Shown: positions 45,734-55,668, counted from the first letter of the stretch. The stretch is DNA of 64,000 nt from Planctomyces sp. (GCA_005798445.1 SYJG01000329.1:1-64000), one strand, 5' to 3'. The notes: a model not told the origin generated them from the sequence alone. Translations and numbers: made by a program.

Positions 45734-46276
45734 TTATTTGCTGCTGAACGGAATCCCCAACTCGGAAAGTAACGCTCTCCCTTGATCGTCTGTGCGAGCG
45801 GTCGTCACAAAAGTGATATTCATGCCCTGAGTGAACGCGACTTTGTCCGCCGGGATTTCCGGAAAAACCATTTGCTCTGTCAATCCTGTCGAGTAATTGC
45901 CGTGACCGTCGAATGACTTCGGATTCAGGCCTCGAAAGTCACGCACGCGAGGCAACGCTAACAGGATGAATCTATCGAGAAATTCGTACATCCGGTCACC
46001 ACGCATCGTCACCGCACATCCGATTTCCATGTTCTCGCGAAGCCGGAACGCGGACACAGCGATTCGAGACTTTCGAATACTCGGCTTCTGACCGGTGATC
46101 ATTCCTAGGTGTGACACGGCTTCTTCAAGCCGTTTACGATCTTGAGTCGCTTTGCCGACACCCATACTAACAACGATTTTTTTCAATCGAGGTACTGCGT
46201 GACGATTCTTGATCCCAAGCTTTTCGGAAAGCTTCGGAATTAGTGTTTCGTTGTAGACTTTTCGCAATCGGGCCAT
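45734..46276 (-). CDS. rplE: 50S ribosomal protein L5
   Basis: 180 residues, family length. VPRLKKIVVSMGVG, the KPSIRKSRIAVSAFRLRE segment and GHGNYSTGLTEQMVFPEI are the 5S-rRNA and tRNA-contacting blocks. Start 18 bases after rplX. Confidence 0.96.
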   Translation of the reverse strand: MARLRKVYNETLIPKLSEKLGIKNRHAVPRLKKIVVSMGVGKATQDRKRLEEAVSHLGMITGQKPSIRKSRIAVSAFRLRENMEIGCAVTMRGDRMYEFLDRFILLALPRVRDFRGLNPKSFDGHGNYSTGLTEQMVFPEIPADKVAFTQGMNITFVTTARTDDQGRALLSELGIPFSSK

Positions 46277-46294
46277 GACGACTTATCGCATCAA

Positions 46295-46606
46295 CTAGAG
46301 GAACTTCTGGCAGCGGCAGCACACGCGACGCTTCGCACCATCAATCATTTGACTCTTCACCCGCACACCCCGATTACAATTGGAACAATGCAATGCGAGG
46401 TTCGACACATCAATCGCAACGGGAATCGTCACACGGCCCCCTTGCGGACTTTTTGGATGCCCTCGTTTCACATGTTTGAGGGCATTGTTGATCCCTTCAA
46501 CGATCGCTCGCCTGGAATCACGGTCAATCGACACAATCTTCGAGGGACCCTGGCCGCGGAAGTTGCCGCTTAGCACCACAACCATGTCTTCTCGCCGCAA
46601 CTTCAT
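46295..46606 (-). CDS. rplX: 50S ribosomal protein L24
   Basis: 103 residues. KLRREDMVVVLSGNFRGQ is the KOW motif. The C-terminal CSNC and CCRC pairs make this the zinc-type L24 with a full four-cysteine set. The stop of rplN lies two bases upstream, so the pair should be translationally coupled. Confidence 0.96.
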   Translation of the reverse strand: MKLRREDMVVVLSGNFRGQGPSKIVSIDRDSRRAIVEGINNALKHVKRGHPKSPQGGRVTIPVAIDVSNLALHCSNCNRGVRVKSQMIDGAKRRVCCRCQKFL

Positions 46607-46608
46607 AA

Positions 46609-46977
46609 CTACACCACTTCCACAGCCAGGCTAACAATCTTCATGAATTTCTTGTCTCGCAACTCACGAGCCACCGCGCCGAAAATACGTGTCCCACGTG
46701 GGTTGTTGTCCGCGTCAACCAACACCGCCGCGTTCCGATCAAAACTGACATAACCGCCATCGTCACGTCGCACTTTCTTCTTCGTGCGAACAATAACTGC
46801 TTTTACAACCTGCCCCGATTTGACCGCCCCCCCCGGAAGCGCCTTCTGAATGCTAGCTACCACGATATCGCCGATCCCTGCTGTTCGACGATGCGTACCG
46901 CCGAGCACCTTGATCGTCCGCACTGTCTTGGCACCGGTATTGTCAGCGATGTCGAGCACTGTCTGCATCTGAATCAT
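46609..46977 (-). CDS. rplN: 50S ribosomal protein L14
   Basis: 122 residues, exactly the usual length. [33 protein letters not shown] and [20 protein letters not shown] are the standard L14 blocks. Binds 23S rRNA near L3 and L19. Confidence 0.97.
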   Translation of the reverse strand: MIQMQTVLDIADNTGAKTVRTIKVLGGTHRRTAGIGDIVVASIQKALPGGAVKSGQVVKAVIVRTKKKVRRDDGGYVSFDRNAAVLVDADNNPRGTRIFGAVARELRDKKFMKIVSLAVEVV

Positions 46978-47024
46978 AAGTGACTCATTTCAAATTGCCT
47001 GAATGTTGTCCAAACTCTTGCGAT

Positions 47025-47270
47025 CTACCTTACACCGCGAGAAACGACACGAACCAACTCCCACCGCTTCCGTTTCGACAACGGACGAGATTCGACTAAC
47101 TCGACGATATCGAAGAGATTCGCTTCTTTTTTCTCATCATGGGCCAAACATACCGTTTCGCGGCTGATAAATTTTCCCGTAATTTCATCCTTCACGCGCC
47201 GAGGAATCGACACACGAATCGTCTTTTGCATCTTGTCCGAGGTGACTCGTCCAGTGACTCGCCGCTTCAT
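47025..47270 (-). CDS. rpsQ: 30S ribosomal protein S17
   Basis: 81 residues. GRVTSDKMQKTIRVSIPRRV and the end RPLSKRKRWELVRVVSRG match S17, an early 16S assembly protein. Starts 19 bases after rpmC. Confidence 0.96.
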   Translation of the reverse strand: MKRRVTGRVTSDKMQKTIRVSIPRRVKDEITGKFISRETVCLAHDEKKEANLFDIVELVESRPLSKRKRWELVRVVSRGVR

Positions 47271-47289
47271 TGTTGTCTGCCCTTCTCGC

Positions 47290-47469
47290 CTACTTCTGAT
47301 TTAACAGGGTCATTGTCCGAGCTAAATCCTTCCGAATTTCTCGGCGACGTTTCGCTTCTGCAGCATTCGCAGCAACCGTGGCGACATGATGCAACAATTC
47401 CAATTTCAGCGTGACTTCCGTCTGCTGCAATTGCTCGACTGTTTGAGTTCTCAGCTCTTTCGCTCGCAT
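47290..47469 (-). CDS. rpmC: 50S ribosomal protein L29
   Basis: 59 codons. The translation starts MRAKELRTQTVEQLQQTEV and ends RREIRKDLARTMTLLNQK, matching the two-helix L29 fold with its conserved K-x-I-R-x-x-I-A-R end. It lies between rplP and rpsQ, the normal site. Confidence 0.93.
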   Translation of the reverse strand: MRAKELRTQTVEQLQQTEVTLKLELLHHVATVAANAAEAKRRREIRKDLARTMTLLNQK

Positions 47470-47529
47470 CAGATCAACCTATCTACACCAAAACTTAAAA
47501 GTTAAAGGAAGTCCGACACATACCTATCC

Positions 47530-47946
47530 TTATCTCGCATGCCGCGCAACCAATGACACACGCAGCGGAAGTTTATGGGCAACGCGTGCAAAACAATCTC
47601 GAGCCGCAACATGCGACACTCCCGCTAATTCGAATAATATCGCACCAGGCTTGATGACGGCCACCCAGTGATCCGGCTCACCCTTGCCCTTTCCCATACG
47701 AGTCTCCAGCGGTCGCGCCGTCACGGATTTGTTCGGAAAAATGCGAATATATAATTTCCCCTCACCGCGAATGTATTGGTTCGCAGCGATTCGACAAGCC
47801 TCAATGGTAGTCGCCGCGATGTGGCCTGCGTCCAAGGACTGAAGACCCCAATCACCAAAAGCGACCTTCGCACCGCGACTTGCGTTACCTCTTATGCGAC
47901 CTCTTTGGCTTTTGCGGTGCTTGACCCGCTTCGGCATTAACGCCAT
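47530..47946 (-). CDS. rplP: 50S ribosomal protein L16
   Basis: 138 residues (a second ATG three codons in, at 47937, is equally possible). MPKRVKHRKSQRGRIRG and RMGKGKGEPDHWVAVIKPG are diagnostic. Its first 60 or so bases overlap the 3' end of rpsC, an unusually long overlap for this pair. Confidence 0.96.
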   Translation of the reverse strand: MALMPKRVKHRKSQRGRIRGNASRGAKVAFGDWGLQSLDAGHIAATTIEACRIAANQYIRGEGKLYIRIFPNKSVTARPLETRMGKGKGEPDHWVAVIKPGAILFELAGVSHVAARDCFARVAHKLPLRVSLVARHAR

Positions 47947-48586
47947 GTGTGCTCACTCCGTCTACAAACGGTCCATTATCAATCCAAACCTTGCAACCAA
48001 TAGTCCCCTGAGCAGTCTTCGCGACCGCGAAACCGTAATCGATACTTCTCAAAATTGTGGACAGCGGGATCGAGCCACGAATTGCTTTTTCCGTACGGGA
48101 CATCTCCGCCCCGCCCAGTCGACCCGACAACTGTACTTTCACACCCAACGCACCGGACTCCATCACCGTATCCATCGATTTCTTAATCGCCCTTCGAAAA
48201 CTTGTCCGCTTCAGCAATTGCTGAGCAATTTCCTCCGCAATCAAAATCGCATTACGTGCTGGCTGAGCGACTTCCACAATCTTCAGGTCCATACGTCGGC
48301 CGGTAAATTCCTCCAATTCCGCCTTCAGTTTGTCCACTTCCTGGCCTTTACGGCCAATGATAATTCCAGGACGCGCGGTATGCAGATGCACGATCACCTG
48401 ATCGCGAGTTCTCTCGATTTCAATCCGTGGAATTCCCGAGTACTGGTACTTGTTGAGGATGTATTTCCTCAGCCGCAGGTCTTCTCCCAGAAGAGTGCTG
48501 AACTCCTTCTTTGATGCATACCACTTACTCTTCCAACTTTCGGTGATGCCGAGCCGAAATCCTGTTGGTCGAACTTTCTGTCCCAT
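47885..48586 (-). CDS. rpsC: 30S ribosomal protein S3
   Basis: 233 residues. MGQKVRPTGFRLGITESW, the KH domain with PGIIIGRKGQEVDKLK and RLGGAEMSRTEKAIRGSIPLST are S3 hallmarks. The last 20 residues (rich in Gln, Pro, Lys) overlap rplP. Confidence 0.97.
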   Translation of the reverse strand: MGQKVRPTGFRLGITESWKSKWYASKKEFSTLLGEDLRLRKYILNKYQYSGIPRIEIERTRDQVIVHLHTARPGIIIGRKGQEVDKLKAELEEFTGRRMDLKIVEVAQPARNAILIAEEIAQQLLKRTSFRRAIKKSMDTVMESGALGVKVQLSGRLGGAEMSRTEKAIRGSIPLSTILRSIDYGFAVAKTAQGTIGCKVWIDNGPFVDGVSTHGVNAEAGQAPQKPKRSHKR

Positions 48587-48656
48587 AGCTTGTCACTCAC
48601 TGCGACTAGAATCACCGATTTCACCGAAGTTCAATTTAAGCCCAATCAAAACTCGT

Positions 48657-49001
48657 CTACGACAACTCCGGCACGTCCACCGCCATGAAAATATGCGACA
48701 ATCGCTTCCGAATCACAAATGCTTGACCGCGTGACATCGGACGAATGCGACGCATGATCGGACCGGTTCCAATTTCCACTTTACTGAGCACCAGGTTGTC
48801 TGCGTTCCGAACACCTCGGTCTTCGGCATTCGCAACTAACGACGACAAGCACTTTCGCAAGAGCTTTGCGCCGCGATTCGGTAAGTATTCCAACGAATGC
48901 TGAGCTGCGCGAATTTGCTGCCCGCGGATCAAGTCGGCCGTCGATTTCAGCTTACTCGACGAAATCCGAACGAATTTCGATTCACTACGAATTTGAGCCA
49001 T
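48657..49001 (-). CDS. rplV: 50S ribosomal protein L22
   Basis: 114 residues. KFVRISSSKLKSTADLIRG and the exit-tunnel hairpin region IGTGPIMRRIRPMSRGQAF identify L22. Between rpsS and rpsC with gaps of 48 and 70 bases. Confidence 0.96.
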   Translation of the reverse strand: MAQIRSESKFVRISSSKLKSTADLIRGQQIRAAQHSLEYLPNRGAKLLRKCLSSLVANAEDRGVRNADNLVLSKVEIGTGPIMRRIRPMSRGQAFVIRKRLSHIFMAVDVPELS

Positions 49002-49049
49002 GACTATCGCCCCGCGATTACACCGGAATCCACCAGTAAATCCAGACTT

Positions 49050-49319
49050 TTACTTCTTGCCTCTCGCACCATGCCCGCGAAACGTCCGCGTGGGAGAAAA
49101 CTCACCAAGCTTATGACCGACCATCTCGTCTGACACATACACCGATATGTGCAGTTTGCCATTATGCACCAAGAACGTATGCCCCACGAAATCGGGAGAA
49201 ATCGTCGAACGACGACACCACGTCTTGATCGGCTCCTTCTTACCCACCGCGTCAAGTCGCTCCAACCGCTTAAGCAGCTTTGCGTCAACGTACGGTCCCT
49301 TCTTAGCAGAACGACTCAT
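49050..49319 (-). CDS. rpsS: 30S ribosomal protein S19
   Basis: 89 residues. [19 protein letters not shown] and [20 protein letters not shown] with [18 protein letters not shown] form the whole S19 fold in family length. Forms the head of the 30S subunit with S13. Confidence 0.97.
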   Translation of the reverse strand: MSRSAKKGPYVDAKLLKRLERLDAVGKKEPIKTWCRRSTISPDFVGHTFLVHNGKLHISVYVSDEMVGHKLGEFSPTRTFRGHGARGKK

Positions 49320-49363
49320 TGCAGCACCTCAATGACACTCGCAAAAAAACCAAATCTCAACAC

Positions 49364-50221
49364 CTAGAGCACCTGCTGGCCGTATCGCCGCGAACTGCGC
49401 CGCCGCAAAATCGCCGATCCTGATGGCTTGCGAGGCTTTCGAGTTTTGCCGCCCTTGGCCAATACCCCAGACGGACTACAAGGATGACCACCGCCAGATC
49501 TTCGACCTTCGCCACCACCCATCGGATGGGAAATTGGGTTCATCGCCGATCCGCGCACTGAAGGCCGAATGCCTTTCCAGCGATTGCGACCGGCTTTACC
49601 GATTTGCACCATATTGTGTTCGATATTTCCGACGCGACCGATCGTGGCTTTGCAAGCCACTGGCACCCGACGCACTTCGCCGGACGGAAGAGTGATCTGA
49701 GCCCAGTTTTTTTCGCGAGCATTCAAGACCGCTCCAGCACCAGCTGCCCGACACATCTTCGCTCCGCCACCTGGGACCATCTCAATATTATGGATCGTCA
49801 TTCCAAGAGGAATCTTATCGAGCGTCAAGTTCGTACCAACAACTGGCTCCGACCCCGCTCCGGTAAAGATTTTCTGGCCTTCTTTCATGCCTTCGGCGGC
49901 CAAAATAAACGCCTTTTCCCCACTAGCGTACTGCAACAAAGCCAATCGGGCCGAACGACCTGGGTCATATTGAATTGAGAGGATAGTTGCGTCCTGTCCG
50001 TCTTTATTATTTCGATAACTATCCACAATCCGGTACATTTGCTTGTGACCGCCACCACGATGTCGCACGGTGATTCGCCCTTGATTGTTGCGGCCACCCC
50101 GTTTCTTTTGGCGAACAAGCAGTGTCTTCGGAGCCTTTGCGCCACGAGTCAGATCATCGGAAATCATGACCTGACCGGCTCGTCGCCCAGCACTCGTCGG
50201 TTTGTATTGCCGAATCGCCAT
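49364..50221 (-). CDS. rplB: 50S ribosomal protein L2
   Basis: 285 residues. MAIRQYKPTSAGRRAGQV, GRNNQGRITVRHRGGGHK, and the peptidyl-transferase-proximal SAMNPISHPMGGGEGRRSGG (with the conserved histidine) are all there. The final lysine/arginine-rich tail is normal. Confidence 0.97.
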   Translation of the reverse strand: MAIRQYKPTSAGRRAGQVMISDDLTRGAKAPKTLLVRQKKRGGRNNQGRITVRHRGGGHKQMYRIVDSYRNNKDGQDATILSIQYDPGRSARLALLQYASGEKAFILAAEGMKEGQKIFTGAGSEPVVGTNLTLDKIPLGMTIHNIEMVPGGGAKMCRAAGAGAVLNAREKNWAQITLPSGEVRRVPVACKATIGRVGNIEHNMVQIGKAGRNRWKGIRPSVRGSAMNPISHPMGGGEGRRSGGGHPCSPSGVLAKGGKTRKPRKPSGSAILRRRSSRRYGQQVL

Positions 50222-50265
50222 TGCGTTTCCTTTAACTCACTCCACTACTTGCAATCGCCTATCAA

Positions 50266-50565
50266 TTAAACTGGCAGCGTATGCTCTTTGTTGATGGTGA
50301 CTATCGCCTTCTTCCACTCGGCCGTAAAGCCACGATGGAAACGATACCTTGCCGCCAACTCCTTGTACCGCTGGGTCGCCACCGAGACCACTTTGACTCC
50401 AAAGGCGTCCTGTACGGCCTTGCGGATTTGCGTCTTGGTCGCCGCAACCGGAACTCGAAACGTAAACTTGTTCAACGGCGCGGTCCGATGGAAAGTGGAC
50501 TTCTCCGTCACCAAAGTGCTCATGAGCACTTGATAGGTCTCCAACATTTGACTGGCCGAATTCAT
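50266..50565 (-). CDS. rplW: 50S ribosomal protein L23
   Basis: About 99 residues from ATG 50565, which has GGTGA eight bases upstream; ATG 50580, two bases after the rplD stop, is an alternative without spaced ribosome site. LMSTLVTEKSTF and the beta hairpin NKFTFRVPVAATKTQIRKAV identify L23, the exit-tunnel docking protein. Confidence 0.94.
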   Translation of the reverse strand: MNSASQMLETYQVLMSTLVTEKSTFHRTAPLNKFTFRVPVAATKTQIRKAVQDAFGVKVVSVATQRYKELAARYRFHRGFTAEWKKAIVTINKEHTLPV

Positions 50566-50582
50566 CACAAATCTCACCATTC

Positions 50583-51212
50583 CTAGGCCGCGAATCGAGC
50601 CACGCAATTACTAAAAGCATCGCGAGTCATCACAACCACACGATGCTTTAACAAGTCATACGAATTCAACCACGCCGCCGTTGTCAGACTTAGACGCGGA
50701 ATATTTCGGGTCGAGAGCCAAAGAGTCTTATCATAGTCGCCAATCACGAACAGGCAGCTTTTGCCTGCGATAGAAAGCGCCCTCAACAGCTGAGCAACCT
50801 CTTTCGTGCTGGGCTTCTCCTGCTTGAACTGATCGACAACTATGATTTCGCCATCATTCAACTTGCCAACAAGCGCCATTCGAGTTGCGACCCGCAGCGC
50901 CTTTTTGGGCATCTGGAATGACCAATCCTTCGGCTTCTTACCGAACGCGTTACCGCCGCCGACCCGAACTGGGGTTCGCTTCTGCCCCATACGAGCATTT
51001 CCTGTCCCTTTCTGTCGAAACAGCTTCTTCTTGCTGCCAGCGATTTCACCTTTGGTCTTATTCTTCGCCGTCCCCTGCCGGCGACTAGCCTCATACATGA
51101 CATAGGCATCACGCAGCAGTCGCGGAGTCACCTTCGATTCGAGCAATGCCGAATCAAACTCGACCGAACCGGCAGCCGCTCCACCTGCATTTTTCACTTC
51201 CACCGACGCCAT
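50583..51212 (-). CDS. rplD: 50S ribosomal protein L4
   Basis: 209 residues. ARMGQKRTPVRVGGGNAFGKKPKDW within the tunnel loop (cut here: RTPVRVGGGNAFG) and PKKALRVATRMAL identify L4. In enterobacteria L4 also represses its own operon; no equivalent leader is evident here. Confidence 0.95.
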   Translation of the reverse strand: MASVEVKNAGGAAAGSVEFDSALLESKVTPRLLRDAYVMYEASRRQGTAKNKTKGEIAGSKKKLFRQKGTGNARMGQKRTPVRVGGGNAFGKKPKDWSFQMPKKALRVATRMALVGKLNDGEIIVVDQFKQEKPSTKEVAQLLRALSIAGKSCLFVIGDYDKTLWLSTRNIPRLSLTTAAWLNSYDLLKHRVVVMTRDAFSNCVARFAA

Positions 51213-51258
51213 GCTATCACCTAACCAAAGAGAACTAATCCCAACGTCCGATATCCAA

Positions 51259-51954
51259 CTACACCTGCGATCGCGGCGGCTCCTTCGGAAAGCGGACCAT
51301 TACCAGACCGCCATTTGGACCAGGAATCGCACCGCGAATGAGCAGCAAATTCTTACCCTTGTCGATCGAAAACAATTTCAAATTCCGCACCGTCACTCGA
51401 TCGACACCAAACTGACCGGACATCTTTTGCCCCGGATGAACTCGGCCAGGATATGTGTTCTGACCAACTGACCCAAGCGCGCGATGGCATTTCTTGACGC
51501 CGTGAGATGCACGCTGCCCATGAAAGTTGTGACGCTTCATCACACCAGCAAAACCACGCCCCTTAGTCGTCCCGATCACATCGACGAACTTCTTGCCATC
51601 AAACAGATCGACCGTCAGAACATTGCCGACTTCATGACCAGCCGGCTCAATTTGAAATCGAATTTCCCGAACAACACGACTTGGCTCGCCACCAACCTTG
51701 GCACCGGCCGATTTCTTATTCTTTTGCGATGTTGCCGACCTCTCCAACTCTGCAACTTGGCCACGCTCTGCACGGGACGCCAACCGGCGCGGCTTTTCTT
51801 CAAAGCCGATCTGTAGAGCGTGATATCCATCTGACTGCAGCGACTTGATGCGCAGCACTCGACAAGGCCCCGCCTGGACCAGCGTGACAGGAATAGCGCG
51901 GCCATCCGCGTCCGCCACCTGCGTCATTCCGACTTTACGACCCAACAGAAACAT
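51259..51954 (-). CDS. rplC: 50S ribosomal protein L3
   Basis: 231 residues from ATG 51954, preceded by GAGGGG. The longer frame to 52005 lacks family similarity. MFLLGRKVGMTQVADADG and the FAGVMKRHNFHGQRASHGVK block with SVGQNTYPGRVHPGQKMSG are L3 hallmarks. Confidence 0.96.
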   Translation of the reverse strand: MFLLGRKVGMTQVADADGRAIPVTLVQAGPCRVLRIKSLQSDGYHALQIGFEEKPRRLASRAERGQVAELERSATSQKNKKSAGAKVGGEPSRVVREIRFQIEPAGHEVGNVLTVDLFDGKKFVDVIGTTKGRGFAGVMKRHNFHGQRASHGVKKCHRALGSVGQNTYPGRVHPGQKMSGQFGVDRVTVRNLKLFSIDKGKNLLLIRGAIPGPNGGLVMVRFPKEPPRSQV

Positions 51955-52030
51955 TTTCCCCTCGCAGTCAGCACTGAAGGCTGCGATCCGGCGAGGCAAA
52001 AGCACTCAACCGGAGAAAGGCAAACCACAA

Positions 52031-52354
52031 TCATCCATGCAGCGAAGAGGCTTTGATCTTGATATCTACACCAGCCGGCAGCGACAGACGGTTCAGAGCG
52101 TCAATCGTCTTGCCCGTTGGTTGCACAATATCAATCAGCCGCTTGTGCGTTCTGATCTCAAATTGCTCACGAGACTTCTTGTCGATGTGAGGACTTCGAA
52201 GCACCGTGTAGCGTTCAATACGCGTTGGCAAAGGGATAGGCCCCCGAACATCGGCCCCCGTCCGCTTGGCAGTGTCGACAATTTCCGTTGCCGACTGATC
52301 CAAGACGGAGTGATCGTAGGCTTCCATGCGGATGCGAATTCGCTCTTGGCTCAT
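52031..52354 (-). CDS. rpsJ: 30S ribosomal protein S10
   Basis: 107 residues. [40 protein letters not shown] and [19 protein letters not shown] are the S10 blocks. First gene of the superoperon. There is no clear Shine-Dalgarno sequence; a small palindrome, ACGGTTGACCGT, lies immediately before the ATG. Confidence 0.97.
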   Translation of the reverse strand: MSQERIRIRMEAYDHSVLDQSATEIVDTAKRTGADVRGPIPLPTRIERYTVLRSPHIDKKSREQFEIRTHKRLIDIVQPTGKTIDALNRLSLPAGVDIKIKASSLHG

Positions 52355-52456
52355 ACGGTTGACCGTTGTTGATGCTGCCTAAGTTCTGACTTTGCCACAA
52401 GTTATTCCCTTTCGACACCGTCTCCGAATTCGGGCCGGCCGTTTAGGAAGGGGCGA

Positions 52457-52485
52457 AAGATACAAGTGCCCATTTTCTTTGTCAA
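52457..52485 (-). promoter_or_regulatory. Sigma70-type promoter of the S10 operon
   Basis: On the minus strand TTGACA (52485-52480) and TATCTT (52462-52457) are separated by 17 bases. Transcription should begin near 52450, giving a 5' leader of about 95 bases before rpsJ. The rest of the gap up to the divergent gene at 52780 shows no other confident signal. Confidence 0.75.
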
Positions 52486-52779
52486 ACGACCCAGTGAAGG
52501 GAAGTTGAGTTCGGAGACGGAATTCGATTGCGTCTCTCAGCGTGATCGGTTTTTTTGGTCACATTTTCCGATGTTTTGAAATTCGCAGTTTCCGCATCCA
52601 GTTCAGCAGCGAGCCGAATCAAGTCAAACCTGCCGTCGAGAATGACCCTTCAATCGATGGAACGCAGCCATGTCCAATTCAGTGACAAAGGTCTTGCGTG
52701 AATTTTGAAATTGGCCGTAGATTGTCTCCGTTTATGCAAACTCTTTACTTCTCGCGAAATCACAACGGCAGGATGCCAA

Positions 52780-53994
52780 ATGTGGTGTGGAAAATGCCAA
52801 TCCGACGTGGCTGCCGAAGTGTCACAAGATAATCTGCGGGTTTTCTGCGCGACGTGTGGAACAATATTGAGCACAATCGACACCTCACCAAACCTGCCGT
52901 CGACTCAGAGGCTCAACGATCGAACCAAAGACGCCCGCGAACTCTTGCAGCGTTGGTCCAGCGGAAAAGTTATCGATCCGTTCGGGCCAACGATTCGGAC
53001 TCCGGTTCTGACCGCTGATGCAAATCCAAAACTCGAGCCAATTCCGCTCCGGTCCGAAGTTCCAAGCGGCTCGTTTGGACGCACAGGCGTTGCCGACTTG
53101 GTCACATCGACCCCAGCTGAAATCGAAAAAACAGCCACGATCACTCCTTTTGCCTCGACTCTTTGGACGCCGGATTCTCGGCCATCACCGAAAACAAACG
53201 CCACTGCCGAGATTGAGTTTTCCGAGAAAGTCAACAGTTTAACCGAGTTTCCTGACCAACTTTTGCCGCTGTTGTCGAATCCGCTGGCAGCAACTTTCGA
53301 AACGGCGAGGACTGTGAATGCAGTCCGTTCGAGCCCGTTCGCTGATTCGAGCGAATTGTCGACTTGTGCAGTCCAATCATCTGTGAGTTCGTCAATCGTC
53401 GTTGTTCCAAACTCAAAAATATTTCGAGTCGACGCTGCGCATCCAGCCGATCATTTTGAAAGCGGCTCGAAGTGCCCGAGCACGGATTCGATCGGTCCCT
53501 TTACTTCGACGGCTGCACCCGCTGAAACCATGCGAGAGCCGAATCGATCGAGGCTGTGGTTTCCAACGTGGGATCCAGCAGTGTGGCGATCCGAAACGAA
53601 TGCGACAGGGCGTTGGTCGGCGCTCGCAGGACAGTTTCTGGCGTATGCCGGAGTACTCGCCCTGACAGCCGGAGCGAGTTTTGTGGTCTGGAGCTATTTC
53701 GGAGGGCCGTCAAATTACGCACCGACGGGTTGGCTGCTGGCGACGGCGGGGCAAATGCTCCTGTTCTTCGGGGTCGTAACGCTTGTGTCTGGCGGGCTCG
53801 AACAAACGACCGAACAAGTCAGCAAGCGGATTGAACAGCTTGGCGATCACATCATTCGCATCGAACAAGCCGCTCGCGAAATGAGCTTGCGTGGCAATCC
53901 GATTCCGCCGGCTCATTTTGGAAACGACCACGACGCGGCCGCACTGCAACGAACAGCGGGTTCAGGCAATGAACGCTCGGTAGTAGAAGAGTAG
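52780..53994 (+). CDS. Zinc-ribbon membrane protein of unknown function
   Basis: 404 residues from ATG 52780 (AGGA eight bases upstream; the frame to 52705 adds a non-conserved extension). MWCGKCQSDV and VFCATCGTIL form an N-terminal four-cysteine ribbon. A long Ser/Thr/Pro-rich low-complexity stretch follows, then two membrane segments (FLAYAGVLALTAGASFVVW; WLLATAGQMLLFFGVVTLV) and a short amphipathic segment EQVSKRIEQLGDHIIRIEQA. I do not recognise a function. It starts divergently from the ribosomal operon and its end overlaps the convergent DUF420 gene by 33 bases. Confidence 0.7.
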   Translation: MWCGKCQSDVAAEVSQDNLRVFCATCGTILSTIDTSPNLPSTQRLNDRTKDARELLQRWSSGKVIDPFGPTIRTPVLTADANPKLEPIPLRSEVPSGSFGRTGVADLVTSTPAEIEKTATITPFASTLWTPDSRPSPKTNATAEIEFSEKVNSLTEFPDQLLPLLSNPLAATFETARTVNAVRSSPFADSSELSTCAVQSSVSSSIVVVPNSKIFRVDAAHPADHFESGSKCPSTDSIGPFTSTAAPAETMREPNRSRLWFPTWDPAVWRSETNATGRWSALAGQFLAYAGVLALTAGASFVVWSYFGGPSNYAPTGWLLATAGQMLLFFGVVTLVSGGLEQTTEQVSKRIEQLGDHIIRIEQAAREMSLRGNPIPPAHFGNDHDAAALQRTAGSGNERSVVEE

Positions 53995-54483
53995 GCCGGT
54001 GGCCGACGTCAGCACGAGGTCGATCACCGATAGCCAGCCCAGCGTTTTGTGAAGCCGACTGTGCTCGCAGGGAGCAGGCGGCTTCGGCATCCGCCTGAGT
54101 GCCAACGCGATCGTCGTTCCCCACAGCAGCGGGGTCGAAATCGCGAATACCAGATGCAAATACAAGGTCTGTTTTGCAGTCTCAAGCTGCTCAGCAGAGA
54201 GCGGGCTTTGACGGGAATCAACAATGGCTCGCCAACCGCCATGAGCCCGAATATCAACCTCGAAGGCAATGACCGCGAGTAAAAGCACTCCGGCCAACAC
54301 CAATTGCACGTTGCGGTGGACTGTGTAGTTGCGTCGAACCTTCACAAGGTACAGGCTGGCCAGCAGAGCCGGGATGATCAGCACCAGTGCCGTCACGACA
54401 AAATCGAGCATGAACGTGGAACCGTCGTAGCCCAGGAATCCGTGCGACATGGCAGTCAAAATCCAAACGATGGTGGGGTTCAC
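53962..54483 (-). CDS. DUF420 family membrane protein
   Basis: 173 residues starting at GTG 54483, with five hydrophobic segments, HRNVQLVL and LHLVFAISTPLLWGTTIALAL and a final HKTLGWLSVIDLVLTSATG, which match the DUF420/YozB family. Relatives often accompany cytochrome oxidase assembly genes, but none is near here. Histidines in the membrane segments are typical and may bind a cofactor. Confidence 0.8.
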   Translation of the reverse strand: MNPTIVWILTAMSHGFLGYDGSTFMLDFVVTALVLIIPALLASLYLVKVRRNYTVHRNVQLVLAGVLLLAVIAFEVDIRAHGGWRAIVDSRQSPLSAEQLETAKQTLYLHLVFAISTPLLWGTTIALALRRMPKPPAPCEHSRLHKTLGWLSVIDLVLTSATGLLFYYRAFIA

Positions 54484-54727
54484 CCAGAGCTCAAGGAATT
54501 TGTGGCACCAGTGTGGTGTTGCCGACGAACGATGACGACTTCCGGAAGACGGGACAAGCCGCTTGTTTCACCCAGACTTCCACAGCGGGAGTCTCCTCAA
54601 ATTGCTCTTGCGGTCTTCCGAAAAAGCGGTCTATGTTTCCGCTCCCTTCCGGCGAATCCCGGCCGTTCGGCCACTCCCCGCTTCGCCTGATTCCCTTCCG
54701 AATGACTTCTCCCCACGGAGATCTTCC

Positions 54728-55645
54728 ATGCGCCAATCTTGTTGGTTGTCCGCCTCACGGGCATTGTGTTTGTGCGTGCTTTTCATTTGGAGTTCCGGTT
54801 GCAATTCCATGCATGGTTGGTCCACCAACCGCACGGGAATGCGGGCCTACAAGGACGGCAACTTCGCCGCCGCGAAGGACTCCTTTCAAAAATCGTTGTA
54901 CGATGAGCCGACCAATGCCGACTACGCTCACAATCTCGGAGCCGCTCTGAAAAAGACCGGCGACGTCGACGGCGCCGAAAAGGCCTATCGACATGCCTTG
55001 GCACTCGACCCGTCGCACCAGCCGGCGCATCACAGCCTTGCCATGCTGCTGACGGAGCAGGGCCGTACTCAGGAGGCCCACGACCTCGCACAGATGTGGT
55101 CCGACACGGAGCCGTATCTGCCAGAATCGCACATCGAACTTGCTTGGCTGCAACGCGAGATGGGTGACTCCGCCGGTGCCGAACAAAGTCTGAAAAACGC
55201 CTTGCGTATCCAGCCGAACAACGATGTCGCGACTGCGCAGCTCGGAGACCTGTATCGAGCGACCGGTCAATCCGACCGAGCGGTCGCGATGTATCAGCGA
55301 TCGCTGCACACGAACTGGTTCCAGCCGCAGGTACAATCCCGATTGGCGACGATGAACGCGTCGCCCGTGCAGCAAGCTCGTCTCTTGCCGAGGCAGCAGC
55401 AGATGGTTTATGCACAGCCGTTGCCGACGTATGCCAGCTCGGCTCCGACGAATCCGATCGTCGTTGGGACGCCGGGGCAGGTGATGGCGGCCTCCGGTTG
55501 GGTTCCGACCGGCTCGGTGACGTCGGGACCGGTTGTCCTGGGAACTTCACAACCGATGCCGACGCTGGTTGCACCTCAGTTCGCGTCCGATCCTAAGCAC
55601 ACCGATACCGCCACCAATGAAGGCCCGGAAGTACCGGCTCACTGA
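54728..55645 (+). CDS. TPR-repeat lipoprotein
   Basis: 305 residues from ATG 54728, preceded by GGAG; the frame open to 54563 is non-coding in composition. The signal peptide ends FIWSSGC, a lipobox. Residues about 35-210 hold four to five TPR units ([20 protein letters not shown] and [20 protein letters not shown] among them), giving a protein-binding scaffold. The tail of about 95 residues is Pro/Ser/Gln-rich. Envelope-anchored; partner unknown. Confidence 0.85.
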   Translation: MRQSCWLSASRALCLCVLFIWSSGCNSMHGWSTNRTGMRAYKDGNFAAAKDSFQKSLYDEPTNADYAHNLGAALKKTGDVDGAEKAYRHALALDPSHQPAHHSLAMLLTEQGRTQEAHDLAQMWSDTEPYLPESHIELAWLQREMGDSAGAEQSLKNALRIQPNNDVATAQLGDLYRATGQSDRAVAMYQRSLHTNWFQPQVQSRLATMNASPVQQARLLPRQQQMVYAQPLPTYASSAPTNPIVVGTPGQVMAASGWVPTGSVTSGPVVLGTSQPMPTLVAPQFASDPKHTDTATNEGPEVPAH

Positions 55646-55668
55646 CATTCCTGTCGTCGGAAAACTCC

